DNA of 35,481 bases from contig JACRNI010000028.1 of assembly GCA_016234925.1 (NCBI GenBank), forward strand, positions 1 to 35,481, written 5' to 3'. A program made the position numbers and the translations under genes. This document shows positions 6,955 to 16,432 of this stretch, one piece after another (position 1 is the first letter of the stretch; every line of letters starts with the position of its first letter). The stretch is from Deltaproteobacteria bacterium (GTDB lineage: Bacteria; Desulfobacterota; GWC2-55-46; UBA9637; GWC2-42-11). A model generated the notes under the pieces. The model was given only the letters and a program-made list of their open reading frames with translations. It was not told where the DNA came from and made no database searches.

Positions 6955-9900
6955 CTAATTTGCCGCATTCTCCGCTAATTTTTCCTTTAATATGGTCGGT
7001 GTAATAAATATCATGAGTTCTGCTCTAATATCTTTAACAGACTTGCTCTTAAAAAGCCATCCTAAAATAGGTATATCTTGCAGTAAAGGAATTCCCGATG
7101 TACCATCTGATTTGCTATTCTTAATGATGCCGCCTATAACTGCTGTCTCCCCATCCTTTACAAGTATTTCTGTTATTGCCTCTTTTTTGTTTATACTCGG
7201 CGCGCCGCTGGCTGACCTGAATTGACCAATCTCATTATTATTAACCTTTATCTTCATTATAATACTGCCGTCTGCTGTAATATGAGGCGTTACTGTAAGA
7301 CTTAAGTTTGCATCTATAAATGTTGTCTGAGTGCCGCTTGCAGATGTTGTTTCAAAAGGAATAGCCTCACCCTGCTGTATCTTCGCCTCTTTATTATCAA
7401 GTGTTGCTATCCTTGGTCTTGAGATAATCTTTGTCATGCCTGCCTGTTCACCTGCTGTTAACCGCATATCAAGTATCAACGGATTGATACCTAGTTTTCC
7501 AAGCACAAAACCAAGTCCACCAAAGGCTCCAGCAGCAGGCAAATTCACAGCATAGTTTGTTACACCAGCACGTGCCGGCCACTCTTTCTTCTCAGAGGGA
7601 TATACTCCACCGCTTTCTTTAGTAATATTATTCTGTACAGCCGGATTATGCGGCATCTGACCAAAACTTTTTTCCACACTTCCAAACACATCAGTATGCA
7701 CATTCCCTGATGTTTTATAATCCACACCCCACTGAATGCCCAAATCTCTAGAAAAATTATTCCCAGCCTCAATAATCCTTGCCTCTATTAAAACCTGCGG
7801 TGTTTGGGTATCAAGTTTTTTTACAAGTTCAACAGCCTTTTTTATACTTGCAGATATATCGCTTATTATAAGCATATTTGTTCTTTCATCAATTGCAACC
7901 TTTCCCCTGTCGCTCAAGACATCCTTTATCTGTTTTTCCATATCCTTTGCTACTGCATAACTAACAGGCACAATCTGTGTTACCAAATCTCCCAGTTTTT
8001 CCGTTGCCTTTTTTGCGGCAAGTGCAGCATCATCTTCCTGCTTTATCTTTGTTAGGGTTGCAATTCGTACAATATTGCCTTCCTGCGTCTTGCCCAGCCC
8101 TTTAGATTTCAAGATTATATCAAATGCCTGATGCCATGGGACATCTACAAGACGGAGCGTTACCTTTCCTGCAACGCCTTCGTCTGCAATAATATTAAGG
8201 CTGCTGACCTCTGCCATAAGTCTCAAGAGGTTGCCAATATCCGCGTCCTTAAAATCCAGAGAAAGTTTCTTGCAAAGGTATGTAGCGGGCATCTCGGCTT
8301 TGCAATCTACTGGGGTCTCTCCTGTTCCTGATGCAGATGTCCCTGCCAGAGACCCTGACGGAGACTCAACCTTTTTCTCTCCTTTTTCTTCACTAAAGGC
8401 TGCATTTGCTTCAATCTTTGCATTGACGCCTGCAGCAATGCTTGCAACTGGCGTTACACCCTCTGCCTTGTCCTGTTTTTGCAAGGTTTGCTCGGAAGAT
8501 ATCTTCATTTTGTCATTGCGAGCGGGGTACCCAAGCAATGCTTGGGTCGGCGTGGCAATCTCTTTTTTTGAGATTGCTTCGTCGCTAACACTCCTCGCAA
8601 TGACACTCTCACTCCCCTTTGCTGCCACCTGAGTCTGGACAGGGAATGTGAGATATATGTTATTATTATCCTGAAACACATCATAAAGCGCATTTTCTTT
8701 TAACTTAACAAGCACCCTTGCGCCTTTTAAAGCCTCGCCTGACATCTGAAATGAACTCACAGACGCAACAGCCGTATCCAGTGTTGACACATCGGCTGTC
8801 TTTTTTAATTCATCAGGCATATTAACATTTTTAAAATCAATAACAATGCTTTTGCCGTCAAGGGATTTTGAAAGTTTATAATCAGCCTTTTTTGAGGTTG
8901 TTATTGTCAATCTTGTGCCTGCTTGAGACGGCTTAAAGTCAATATTGCTGACTTTGTTTTCCAAAGTATTAGGTGAAGTCTCAGGCTTGACAGCGGCAAT
9001 TTGAGAAAGCGGCGTCTTTTTTACCTCAACCCTGCCGTATGAAATAGTCATTGCCGCGCCTGTTACATCAACTGAATACAAGGGCAGATTCTTTGGAATA
9101 GATTCAAACACCAGTCTTATCTTATCCTTATGCTCGCCGAGCCTTATCTTTTTTATATGACTGCCGCCTATGTTTATTTCCTTATCTTTATCCGCAATAG
9201 CCGTACCAACACCCCATATATCAAGAACCAGCCTTGACGGGTCATCCAATCCAAAGGCATTATAACTGCCAATATCTCCGTCCGCAAAAACCATTATTTG
9301 CGTCAAGTCCTTTTCTTTTTTAATAGTTTCTATGGCAGTAATCTTTTCAGCCTTTGCCCGATTAAGACCTTCGGGCACAGGTTTAACAGGCTCTGCTCCC
9401 CGATTAAGAACTTCGGGGACAGGTTTTTTCTCCTGCGCCTTCACCTCTTGAGACGCAGATGTATTCAAGGTTACGAGCAGTTTTCCTTCCTGCACATCAA
9501 TCTTATAATCTGCATCATTTTTTAATCCAATAGTCACTCTGCCTATCTTTGTCCCTGCCTGCTCCTTGCCATAATGGGCAGTTGTAATCTGGGTTATAAT
9601 TCCATTTTCAACAGTAACCGATTCTTTAACCTTATCAATATCTGCATCTGGTATATCTATAACCAAACGAAAAGGTTCTGACAGTTTAAAAGCGGTATAA
9701 GTAATATTGCCTGTCCCTTCAATCGACACCTTTGCAGTATCACCTGACTTATCAAATATTATATTATTTATCGAGACACCTTGTTTTTGCTGCTGGGATA
9801 TTGGCTCATCTGGCTTTACCTGCGCTGTCTTTTGCTGGCAGCCTGTAAAAACAGTGAAAAGTGAGAGGTTAAGAGTGGCAAGCAAAAAGAAAGTTTTGAG

Positions 9901-9972
9901 TTTTGAGTTTTGAGTTTTGAGTTTTCCCTTGACCCTTGACCCTTGACCCCTGACCTGTATTTTAGTATTCAT
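6955..9972 (-). CDS. pilQ: Type IV pilus secretin PilQ
   Basis: A 1005-residue outer-membrane secretin through which the type IV pilus is extruded. It has a signal segment ending in a lipobox-like FTVFTGC (about residue 45). Three AMIN-type beta domains follow (about 65-170, 215-310, 340-440), which bind peptidoglycan in known PilQ. Then come a secretin/TonB short N-terminal domain (LSLDFKDADIGNLLRLMAEV), an N1 domain (ITQIVPV-like start through PQVLIEARIIE) and the conserved secretin pore ending GIPLLQDIPILGWLFKSK. It is long for PilQ, partly because dispersed repeats are read through in frame: near the start (KLKTQNSKLKT), in the linker (IARSVSDEAIS) and in GSLAGTSASGTGETPV. Its start overlaps the pilP stop by four bases (ATGA). 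Confidence 0.95.
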   Translation of the reverse strand: MNTKIQVRGQGSRVKGKLKTQNSKLKTFFLLATLNLSLFTVFTGCQQKTAQVKPDEPISQQQKQGVSINNIIFDKSGDTAKVSIEGTGNITYTAFKLSEPFRLVIDIPDADIDKVKESVTVENGIITQITTAHYGKEQAGTKIGRVTIGLKNDADYKIDVQEGKLLVTLNTSASQEVKAQEKKPVPEVLNRGAEPVKPVPEGLNRAKAEKITAIETIKKEKDLTQIMVFADGDIGSYNAFGLDDPSRLVLDIWGVGTAIADKDKEINIGGSHIKKIRLGEHKDKIRLVFESIPKNLPLYSVDVTGAAMTISYGRVEVKKTPLSQIAAVKPETSPNTLENKVSNIDFKPSQAGTRLTITTSKKADYKLSKSLDGKSIVIDFKNVNMPDELKKTADVSTLDTAVASVSSFQMSGEALKGARVLVKLKENALYDVFQDNNNIYLTFPVQTQVAAKGSESVIARSVSDEAISKKEIATPTQALLGYPARNDKMKISSEQTLQKQDKAEGVTPVASIAAGVNAKIEANAAFSEEKGEKKVESPSGSLAGTSASGTGETPVDCKAEMPATYLCKKLSLDFKDADIGNLLRLMAEVSSLNIIADEGVAGKVTLRLVDVPWHQAFDIILKSKGLGKTQEGNIVRIATLTKIKQEDDAALAAKKATEKLGDLVTQIVPVSYAVAKDMEKQIKDVLSDRGKVAIDERTNMLIISDISASIKKAVELVKKLDTQTPQVLIEARIIEAGNNFSRDLGIQWGVDYKTSGNVHTDVFGSVEKSFGQMPHNPAVQNNITKESGGVYPSEKKEWPARAGVTNYAVNLPAAGAFGGLGFVLGKLGINPLILDMRLTAGEQAGMTKIISRPRIATLDNKEAKIQQGEAIPFETTSASGTQTTFIDANLSLTVTPHITADGSIIMKIKVNNNEIGQFRSASGAPSINKKEAITEILVKDGETAVIGGIIKNSKSDGTSGIPLLQDIPILGWLFKSKSVKDIRAELMIFITPTILKEKLAENAAN
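8512..8605. repeat. GTCATTGCGAG palindromic repeat (family R5) inside pilQ
   Basis: Starts GTCATTGCGAGCGG and ends CTCCTCGCAATGAC, with an internal AATCTC/GAGATT palindrome. It is read through in frame on the minus strand as part of the linker between the AMIN and secretin regions (IARSVSDEAIS). Related copies are at 21074-21163 and, partially, 22421-22474. Confidence 0.9.
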
Positions 9973-10484
9973 CGTAGTTCCTCCCCTTTTTGCGCAGGCA
10001 AAGCCAGAATAATCTCATTTGTCTGAACTGTGCCCAAATAATCTTTATATTTTTCCTCTATTATGATTTGATTATTCAAGACCTTTGAAACCTTGCCGCC
10101 CTTATTGCCGACAAGGTCGCCATTTCTTACTGTATAACCCTTTCCATCCGGCGTTTCTACCATTGCTACAGAGCCGTTTAATCCCCATATCACTGCGACA
10201 AGTTTTAATACGCTTATTTCATATCTTTGAAGCGGTGTCTGCGGCTCTACTATCTGCGCCTCTGTCACAAGCCCCTTTGCTATAAACGGTTTGAAAGGGT
10301 TTCTTTTTGGAGATTCTTTTTCAACTTTTTTCCCGCCTTCCTCAATAACCTTTGAAAGCGGAGGAGGAGGCGCCACGACTGGTTTCGGAGGCGCAGCAGG
10401 CGGCGGTGTCTCTTTCTTGCAGCCAAATATTGAAAGCGCAAGAACTAGAGATATTATTATAAGTTTGTTAGATGGTTTTGCCAT
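9969..10484 (-). CDS. pilP: Type IV pilus lipoprotein PilP
   Basis: A 171-residue lipoprotein. The N-terminal signal IIISLVLALSIFGC has a lipobox cysteine at about residue 22, then a Pro-rich linker (PPPAAPPKPVVAPPPP) and the PilP beta domain with RNPFKPF, LVAVIWGLNGSVAMVETPDG and YTVRNGDLVG. PilP is an inner-membrane lipoprotein that joins the PilN/PilO pair to PilQ. Its stop overlaps the pilQ start. The gap to pilO (10485-10556) contains a palindromic repeat, so it is the only loosely spaced junction of the operon. Confidence 0.93.
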   Translation of the reverse strand: MAKPSNKLIIISLVLALSIFGCKKETPPPAAPPKPVVAPPPPLSKVIEEGGKKVEKESPKRNPFKPFIAKGLVTEAQIVEPQTPLQRYEISVLKLVAVIWGLNGSVAMVETPDGKGYTVRNGDLVGNKGGKVSKVLNNQIIIEEKYKDYLGTVQTNEIILALPAQKGEELR

Positions 10485-10501
10485 AAATTATTTTTTGTAA
10501 A

Positions 10502-10551
10502 GGCAATTCTTGAATTGCCCTTTTGCATGGCAGGGCAAGCCCTGTCACTAC
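10502..10551. repeat. Paired-palindrome intergenic repeat between pilP and pilO
   Basis: Two adjacent palindromes, GGCAATTCTTGAATTGCC and CAGGGCAAGCCCTG, with a terminal CACTAC. It is placed within the pil operon, where it could modulate mRNA stability between pilO and pilP. Confidence 0.75.
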
Positions 10552-10556
10552 ACATC

Positions 10557-11195
10557 TTATTTCTTGCCTTTTTTATCTTTTTCTGCTGCTTTTGCCGCCT
10601 CTTCCTCTCCTATAAATCTAAATGTTGTGGCCTTAAAATCTGCTGAAAGGACTATGTTCCCTTTTACATCCTTTGCATCGCCCAAGTTCAACTTCCCTAT
10701 ATTAACAATCCTCTGCAATTTAGCAATCTTTTCAAAAAACAGAAACACATTTTCATAGCCGCCCTGCACCTTCATATCAACAGGGACCTCGGCATAAAAT
10801 CCCTTTGAAGATTCCGCCGCTGGCTTAAAGGATAATATATCCAAACCCGATTCTCTCCCTGATGAAGATATGCTGCTCAAAAGGTTTGGTATCTCTTTTT
10901 CATTTGGCATCTGTGTCAATGCCTGCGCCAGTTGGGCTTTAAATTCCTCCCTTTCCTTTTTAATCTTTGGAAGTTGGCTTGCTGTTACACTTTCATTATC
11001 AACCTCTTTCTGAAGCCCTGCTATCTTTGCCTGCAAATTTTTTGACTCGGTCATTTTTGGATAATATAAAAGATATCCATATATACCTGCTACAACAAGC
11101 CAAACACCCCCAAGTATCATAACCTTCTTTGAAAGCGGAAGTTTCAATATAAAGTCAAGATTTATATTTTTCAGGTCTTTTATATCAAGCGCCAT
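10557..11195 (-). CDS. pilO: Type IV pilus inner-membrane protein PilO
   Basis: A 212-residue bitopic protein with a short cytoplasmic N-terminus, one membrane helix (VMILGGVWLVVAGIYGYLLYY, about 25-46), a coiled coil (about 50-85) and a ferredoxin-like periplasmic domain with the PilO-typical ILSFKPAAES and VDMKVQGGYENVFLFFEKIAKLQRI. It ends in a Lys-rich tail. PilO pairs with PilN to form the alignment complex between PilM and PilP/PilQ. It starts one base after the pilN stop, indicating tight coupling. Confidence 0.92.
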   Translation of the reverse strand: MALDIKDLKNINLDFILKLPLSKKVMILGGVWLVVAGIYGYLLYYPKMTESKNLQAKIAGLQKEVDNESVTASQLPKIKKEREEFKAQLAQALTQMPNEKEIPNLLSSISSSGRESGLDILSFKPAAESSKGFYAEVPVDMKVQGGYENVFLFFEKIAKLQRIVNIGKLNLGDAKDVKGNIVLSADFKATTFRFIGEEEAAKAAEKDKKGKK

Positions 11196-11196
11196 A

Positions 11197-11754
11197 TTAT
11201 GCCCTTCCAGCGGTTTGAGAAGTCTTTTCCATCTTTATTGAAAATTTCTTAGTCTTAATGCCGCCCTTTTCTTCCATTTCCACAATCTCAAGTTCAACCT
11301 TTTTTATGCCCGGCATCTTCTCCAGATTCTTCATAAACTGCGATATGTCCTCGTCGCCAAGCGCATTGCCTGTAATAGAAATATTTATTTCAGTGTCGCT
11401 CAACTTATTTATCCACGCCCTTTCCGGTATTGCCTTGCCAATCTCGTCAAGAAGCCTTGCCGGACCAGCCTTGTTATCCTCCAACTGCTTTACAATATCC
11501 AGTTTTTCCTTAACAATCTTATTTTCTTCCCTAACCTTTGTGAGTTCCCCTGTCTGCGCCTTGAGCACAGCCAGTTCTTTTTCCTTATCGCCGATAGTAA
11601 CCTTTAACATACCTATATCCTTGCCCTTGTAATAATTAACAACTCCAATGATAATAAATAAAAGGACAACTGACAATCCTGCGATGGACAACTGCTGTCT
11701 TGCAGTCTCTTTTTTCTTTGCAGCCCTGACAGGTAATAGGTTAATCCTTATCAT
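11197..11754 (-). CDS. pilN: Type IV pilus inner-membrane protein PilN
   Basis: A 185-residue protein starting MIRINLLPVRAAKKKE, the conserved cytoplasmic tail of PilN that binds the groove of PilM. A membrane helix follows (LSIAGLSVVLLFIIIGVVNYY, about 22-43), then a coiled coil and a small periplasmic alpha/beta domain (WINKLSDTEINISITGNAL). It connects cytoplasmic PilM with PilO. It lies 13 bases downstream of pilM. Confidence 0.93.
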   Translation of the reverse strand: MIRINLLPVRAAKKKETARQQLSIAGLSVVLLFIIIGVVNYYKGKDIGMLKVTIGDKEKELAVLKAQTGELTKVREENKIVKEKLDIVKQLEDNKAGPARLLDEIGKAIPERAWINKLSDTEINISITGNALGDEDISQFMKNLEKMPGIKKVELEIVEMEEKGGIKTKKFSIKMEKTSQTAGRA

Positions 11755-11767
11755 CTATCCCCCTTTC

Positions 11768-12832
11768 TCATCTATCCCCCAATTTCCTCATCGCAAGACC
11801 GACTGCAACCGCCAGCAAAGGCGATACCTCTTCAATATACTTCGGGTCAAAAGACCTCTGGTCGTATTCTATTGCATTAAATGGGTTTATCATCTCCACA
11901 GACAGCCCGGTCCTCTCTTGTATTATATTTGAAAGCCCTGTCACCTTGCTGCAGCCGCCGCTTAAATATATCTTTGTAATATACTCTCCCGGCATGCCGC
12001 CCAAATAAAAATCAATAGACCTTTTTATCTCAAGCGATATATTCCCGCAGACCTTTTCAATGACCGGCTGCGCCGCGCTTATATGAATATCACCGACTAC
12101 CCCGCTAATCTTTAATGTTTCCGCATCTTTAAAACTTATATTCAACAGTTTTTGCATCTCTTCAGTAAAAAGATTCCCGCCCATTGTAATTGCCCTTGTA
12201 AACGCTGTTACGCCGCCCTTCAATATATTTATGCTCATCACGCCTGCGCCGATATTCACAATAGATATGTTCTCTGCCGGCACAACAGAATAATTTGCCT
12301 CATACATATTCTCAAGCGCAAACGAATCGACATCAATCACTACCGGATTCAGTCCCGCCTCTTTTATGACATTTGTATAATCATTTATCATATCCTTTTT
12401 AACAGCAACCAGCATGACATCCATCTGCCCCCTGCCCTCTGTGTCAGTCCCAAGTATCTGAAAATCAATATTCACATCCGCTATAGGAAACGGTATATAC
12501 TGCTCTGCCTCCCACTGGATGCTCTCTGCAAGTTCATCCTCTGTCATTGCAGAAAGGCTCACCTTTTTTATAATTACTGAATTGCCTGCAAGCGCTGACA
12601 CAGCATCCTTAACCTTTATATTTTGCTGTCCGAAAAGTTCCTTAACAGCGGTTGTAACAGTCATTGAGTCAATAATAGAGCCGTCAACAATCGCCTCTGG
12701 CGGAAGTTGGACAATGCCAGCCTTCACAAGCCTGTAGCCCTTCTTTGTCTCGGCAAGTTGGACAAGTTTTATAGAGTTAGAGCCAATATCAAGCCCTATA
12801 ACATCTTTCTTTTTCTTGAAAAATGGAAGCAT
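11768..12832 (-). CDS. pilM: Type IV pilus actin-like assembly ATPase PilM
   Basis: An actin-like protein of about 354 residues. The ATP-binding motifs are visible: phosphate-1 (IGLDIGSNSIKLVQL), phosphate-2 (IVNIGAGVMSINIL) and adenosine (IYLSGGCSKVTGLSNI). PilM binds the PilN tail on the cytoplasmic face. I place the start at the ATG at 12832 (MLPFFKKKKDVIGLD), preceded by GGAGAT. The ORF track start 12 codons earlier (MFLICDLDFWRY) is translated from the upstream dispersed repeat and is probably not native. First gene of the pilMNOPQ run; pilB, pilT and pilC are not in the window. Confidence 0.94.
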   Translation of the reverse strand: MLPFFKKKKDVIGLDIGSNSIKLVQLAETKKGYRLVKAGIVQLPPEAIVDGSIIDSMTVTTAVKELFGQQNIKVKDAVSALAGNSVIIKKVSLSAMTEDELAESIQWEAEQYIPFPIADVNIDFQILGTDTEGRGQMDVMLVAVKKDMINDYTNVIKEAGLNPVVIDVDSFALENMYEANYSVVPAENISIVNIGAGVMSINILKGGVTAFTRAITMGGNLFTEEMQKLLNISFKDAETLKISGVVGDIHISAAQPVIEKVCGNISLEIKRSIDFYLGGMPGEYITKIYLSGGCSKVTGLSNIIQERTGLSVEMINPFNAIEYDQRSFDPKYIEEVSPLLAVAVGLAMRKLGDR

Positions 12833-12837
12833 ATATC

Positions 12838-12975
12838 TCCAGAAATCCAAATCACAAATTAAAAACAAATTCCAATAACCAAATCACAAATTCCAAATAA
12901 ATTCCAAATCTCAAATTCCAAACTGTTTGTTTATTGGTGCTTGGTTATTGGTTATTATTTGGTGCTTGGTGCTTG
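12838..12975. repeat. CCAATAACCAAAT-type palindromic repeat (family R3), second copy
   Basis: The left half is rich in AATTCCAATAACCAAATC, the right half in TTGGTGCTTGGTTATTGG, with the two halves complementary. It fills the gap between the XRE regulator and pilM and directly abuts the pilM ribosome site. Confidence 0.85.
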
Positions 12976-12979
12976 TTTG

Positions 12980-13183
12980 TTAGTCCTTAAACACCTTGTT
13001 CTTTTCTGATAATTTCAAACCCAATGCCTGTATGATTTTTCTCTTTGTATCCACACGGCACTCGCAGCCCTTTTCAATCCTGTCTATTGTAAGCGGAGAA
13101 ATCCCTGCCTTTCTTGCAAGTTCAGCCTTGCTTATGAGGAGGTTCTCTCTAACCCTTTTTAAGTTGTTTGCTTTTTTTGCCAT
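12980..13183 (-). CDS. Small XRE-family helix-turn-helix regulator
   Basis: A protein of 67 residues (74 if the earlier ATG at 13204 is used) that is essentially one HTH_3 domain: RVRENLLISKAELARKAGISPLTIDRIEKG, then a short tail. The recognition-helix region (SPLTIDRIE) is intact, so it should bind DNA, probably as a dimer. It lies just upstream of pilM on the same strand, so it may regulate the pil operon or itself, but no operator is evident. I prefer the MAKKANNLKRV start at 13183 because the helix-turn-helix begins right after it; neither start has a clear ribosome site. Confidence 0.8.
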   Translation of the reverse strand: MAKKANNLKRVRENLLISKAELARKAGISPLTIDRIEKGCECRVDTKRKIIQALGLKLSEKNKVFKD

Positions 13184-13240
13184 CTGATATTTGAACAGCT
13201 GCATTTTTCTGTTATAGGTCTTAACAGAGTTTTCGGCAAA

Positions 13241-13269
13241 ACTTTATTAAACTTTAGATAATTTGTCAA
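13241..13269 (-). promoter_or_regulatory. Sigma-70-type promoter upstream of the XRE regulator and pil genes
   Basis: On the minus strand a perfect TTGACA -35 (13264-13269) is followed after 17 bases by TAAAGT (13241-13246, 4 of 6 matches to the -10). Transcription would start about 35 bases before the first regulator start codon. The region is AT-rich and free of genes. Confidence 0.55.
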
Positions 13270-13353
13270 GATATTTTTCAATTCATTATAATTTAATATA
13301 AATTATGTATAATTATATGACAATATGCAAACATCTGCACCAACGGCACAGGC

Positions 13354-14463
13354 TCATAGAATGCCTTCTAGAAGGACATCTTTTCCAATCCTCTTGACCT
13401 GAATATTTTTAAGATGAACTGCATCCTTTAATCTTTTTATTCCAAGACTGCTTATCATTTGAATGCCATTGCCGCCTAATAAGAGCGGGGCATAAAAGAT
13501 TAAAACCTTGTCAGCAATGCCGTCTTTTATTGCAGATGCGGCAAGCCTTGCCCCGCCTTCTATAAGAATGCTTGTTATTTCCCTTTTGCCAAGTTCATGC
13601 ATAAGTTTTTTTAAGTCAACATGCCCGTCTTTTGAATCAACAAGAACAACCTCAGCGCCTCTCTCCCTTACTTGTTTAATCTTTTTTGGAGTGGCATTTT
13701 TTGTTGCTGCAATTATAAGTTTTGCTGCTTTTGCGTCAAACACATTTGCATCCAATGGTATCTTTAGTTTACTGTCAACAACAATACGAACAGGCTGCCG
13801 CGGGCCGATGGCTGCGGGTCGTTTAGTTTTTAAGCGAACCGTAAGAAATGGGTTGTCTTTTAACACAGTCCCGATACCGACCATAACAGCATCCGCATTT
13901 GAACGGAGTTTATGAACATATTCTCTGGATTTTTCAGATGTTATCCATTTTGACTCGCCTGATGATGCTGCTATTTTTCCGTCAAGAGTTGAGGCAAGTT
14001 TAAGCGTTACAAAAGGTTTTTTTGTTGTAATGTACTTGATATACGGCTCATTGATTTCTTTACATTCATGTTCAAGTATGCCTGTTTTAACCTCTATGTT
14101 ATTTTTTTTCAGTTTCCTGATGCCTCTTCCGCTCACAATGGGATTTGGGTCTTTCATGCCGATAAAAACCCTTTTAATGCCGCTTCTAATAACAGCCTCC
14201 GTGCATGGCGGCGTTCTCCCATAATGGTCGCATGGTTCGAGCGTTACATAAAGGTCTGCGCCTTTTGCGCGGGTTCCTGAATTATTCAGGGCAATTATTT
14301 CTCCATGCGGAAGCCCTGCCTTTTTATGACAGCCCTTGCCTATAATCCTGTTATTTTTCACAACAACAGCGCCGACAGCCGGATTTGGACTGGTTTTGCC
14401 AATGCCTTTTTTGGCAAGGTTAACGGCAATATCCATAAAATATTCGTGTGTATTATTTTTCAT
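13354..14463 (-). CDS. ribD: Bifunctional riboflavin deaminase/reductase RibD
   Basis: A 369-residue two-domain enzyme. The deaminase half (about 1-145) has the zinc ligands in [10 protein letters not shown] and [17 protein letters not shown]. The reductase half (about 146-369) has the NADPH-binding [26 protein letters not shown] and [14 protein letters not shown]. It deaminates and then reduces the pyrimidine intermediate from GTP in riboflavin synthesis. It overlaps the end of nrdR by 11 bases; an nrdR-ribD pair is common in bacteria. No other riboflavin genes follow within the window. Confidence 0.96.
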   Translation of the reverse strand: MKNNTHEYFMDIAVNLAKKGIGKTSPNPAVGAVVVKNNRIIGKGCHKKAGLPHGEIIALNNSGTRAKGADLYVTLEPCDHYGRTPPCTEAVIRSGIKRVFIGMKDPNPIVSGRGIRKLKKNNIEVKTGILEHECKEINEPYIKYITTKKPFVTLKLASTLDGKIAASSGESKWITSEKSREYVHKLRSNADAVMVGIGTVLKDNPFLTVRLKTKRPAAIGPRQPVRIVVDSKLKIPLDANVFDAKAAKLIIAATKNATPKKIKQVRERGAEVVLVDSKDGHVDLKKLMHELGKREITSILIEGGARLAASAIKDGIADKVLIFYAPLLLGGNGIQMISSLGIKRLKDAVHLKNIQVKRIGKDVLLEGIL

Positions 14464-14926
14464 TTTTTATTTTTCTTACATCAAGCAGTTCTTTAAGTTC
14501 CTTCATAAATTCGTTTATGTCTCTAAACTCCCTGTAAACCGATGCAAATCTGACATATGCAACCTCATCTAGTTTTTTTAGTTCATCCATGACAACCTCG
14601 CCGACTTTAGAAGATGTTACTTCTTTCTCGCCCAAATCCTGAAATCTTTGCTCAACCCTTTTTATAACCGTTTCTATCTGTTCAATGCTGACCGGCCTTT
14701 TTTCGCAAGCCTTCTGAATTCCTGCAAGCATCTTCATTCTGTCAAACGGTTCTCGTCTGCCGTCTTTTTTAACAACAAGCGGCAGCGCCTCCTCAACCCT
14801 TTCATATGTAGTGAAACGTTTTTCGCACTTCAGGCATTCCCGCCTGCGGCGGGTAACATCGCCGTCTTGTGAGACTCTGGAGTCTATAACCTTATCTTCA
14901 AGAAATCCGCAAAATGGACATTTCAT
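14453..14926 (-). CDS. nrdR: Transcriptional repressor NrdR
   Basis: A 157-residue protein with the zinc ribbon [17 protein letters not shown] and [15 protein letters not shown], followed by an ATP-cone domain ([20 protein letters not shown]). It senses dATP/ATP and represses ribonucleotide reductase genes through NrdR boxes. The length is normal. The leader has been cut short by the IS256 element, whose end lies about 43 bases upstream of the ATG; AGGAAT before the ATG is a modest ribosome site. Confidence 0.96.
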   Translation of the reverse strand: MKCPFCGFLEDKVIDSRVSQDGDVTRRRRECLKCEKRFTTYERVEEALPLVVKKDGRREPFDRMKMLAGIQKACEKRPVSIEQIETVIKRVEQRFQDLGEKEVTSSKVGEVVMDELKKLDEVAYVRFASVYREFRDINEFMKELKELLDVRKIKNEK

Positions 14927-14968
14927 AATTCCTGAATAACACTTCTATGTTAAAATCTCAAGACTTTT

Positions 14969-16356
14969 AGGTAATCTAAACTTCTCTGTGTAAATTCATT
15001 GATGAATAAAAAAAGAGGGTGTATTCTCCATGTATTATCAGCAAAATAAAACAAAGGAGGAATACACCCTATGTTGCATAGAGCAACAGTAAGAAATGTA
15101 AACCGGGGAAGGAGATTTTAAACTGTTGGCAAGGAAGGCATTAAAAAAGATATTGGAAGACCGGATGGAAGAAGATATGTGTGCCTATGTAGGTCTTCCT
15201 GCATACGAGAGAGGAGATAGTCGCTCAGACTACCGGAACGGCAGTTGGACAAGGCATCTTCTCTGTGAGCTCGGGGATTTAACCCTTTCTGTGCCACGGA
15301 CAAGGAACAAGGGGTTCTATCCATCCGTATTAGACGCCTACAAGAGAAGACACAGGAGCATAGATGAGGTAATACTGGCATGTTTTGTATTAGGCCTATC
15401 CACAAGAAAGGCGGCAAAGGTATTAGCGCCTATGGCAGGGGAAAGCATAAGCGCATCAACCGTAAGCAATATTGCCAAGAGTCTTGATAAACATGTCCCT
15501 GCATGTATTAAGCAGGGAGAGGTAGAGAGGCATCACAATAGGCCGCTTCAGGATAAATACCGGTTTTTATTCTTTGACGGAGTGGTATTAAAAAAACAAA
15601 GGCGCTGCAAGTGTGCAGAAGAGGCCTCTTCCCGTTTAGAAACATAACGGGACAAGCTTATGCGCCTATGGGATAACCCATAAAGGGGTATGCGAGATAA
15701 TAGACTTTCAATCATCACAGGGAGAATCCCAGGAGGCATGGATGGCATAGATAAAAATTATCTTTATACCTTAAGCCATCAACAAGGGTTTTTAAACGAC
15801 CTCTACAAAAGAGGGATAACTGGAGATAACTGCGAGATTATCATAACCGATGGCCGCTAAAGGCCTTCATGCGGCATTGGAGCTTGTATATCCAAAAATC
15901 CAAAGACAAAGATGCTGGGCGCATGAGCCTGTCCTCATGAAAATGGGGAACAAGAAATGTGCTGGATAAGGTAAGAAAAAAGGATTGGGATTTGGTAAAG
16001 AAGGCAGTGCAGAAAATCCCGTATGCAAAGAATAGGAGAGATGCAACAAAGGCATATTGGCTTTTTGCGAATAAATGGCGCAATGCCTATCCCGATGCGG
16101 TTAAATGTTTAGAAAGAGATATAGATGATTTGCTGACATTTTTCAATGTCAAAGAATATGAGCTATGGTCAAAGATTAGGACTACCAATGCCATAGAGCG
16201 CACCTTTAAGGAGGTAAGACGAAGGACTCGTCCTATAGGGGTGTTTGCCAATAGGGAGAGTGTAGAGAGGATTGTGTTTGCAGTCTTTCATCATTTGAAT
16301 GTCAACTGGGAGAATAACCCTCTGAATGAATTTACACATAAGGATTGACATTACCT
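14969..16356 (+). mobile_element. Decayed IS256-family insertion sequence
   Basis: Bounded by 32-bp imperfect terminal inverted repeats. The left end (14969-15000) starts AGGTAATCTAAAC and the right end (16325-16356) is its complement ending TTACCT; the innermost 14 bases (TGTGTAAATTCATT) match perfectly. It encloses a broken Mutator-type transposase. Near the left end an inverted repeat (AGGGTGTATTCTCC about 15016 and GGAGGAATACACCCT ending 15070) can fold over the transposase ribosome site, a common IS device against read-through translation. Flanks share ACTTT but offset by one base, so no clean target duplication is evident. Confidence 0.88.
15072..16348 (+). pseudogene. IS256/Mutator-family transposase, several frameshifts
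   Basis: The intact N-terminal piece (15126-15647) shows the family pattern SDYRNGSWTRHLL, LSVPRTRNKGFYPSVLDAY and the first catalytic aspartate in FLFFDGVVLK. Beyond 15640 the homology continues in other frames: AYGITHKGVCEIIDFQ (from 15664), FLNDLYKRGITGDNCEIIITDG with the second aspartate, GLHAALELVYPKIQRQRCWAH (about 15857-15930), then the open 15959-16348 piece with the catalytic glutamate in TTNAIERTFKEVRRRTRP. At least four frame changes are needed. An ATG at 15072 with GGAGG upstream is in frame with the TTG at 15126 but separated by a TAA, so either the start decayed or a 16-codon leader exists. The gene cannot make an active transposase. Confidence 0.9.
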
Positions 16357-16432
16357 ACTTTATCTACGGCTTGACAAATCAGGATTGTTTGTAATAGGCT
16401 GTTAATAGAGATTAGATGTTGCCTAACAGGAT

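Noticed and set aside
12833-12868. N-terminal 12 residues of the ORF-track pilM
   Set aside because: Derived from the upstream repeat; the native PilM start MLPFFKKKK follows a ribosome site.
14961-16364. Target-site duplication of the IS256 element
   Set aside because: Flanks share ACTTT but at offset positions; no 8-9-bp match could be made.
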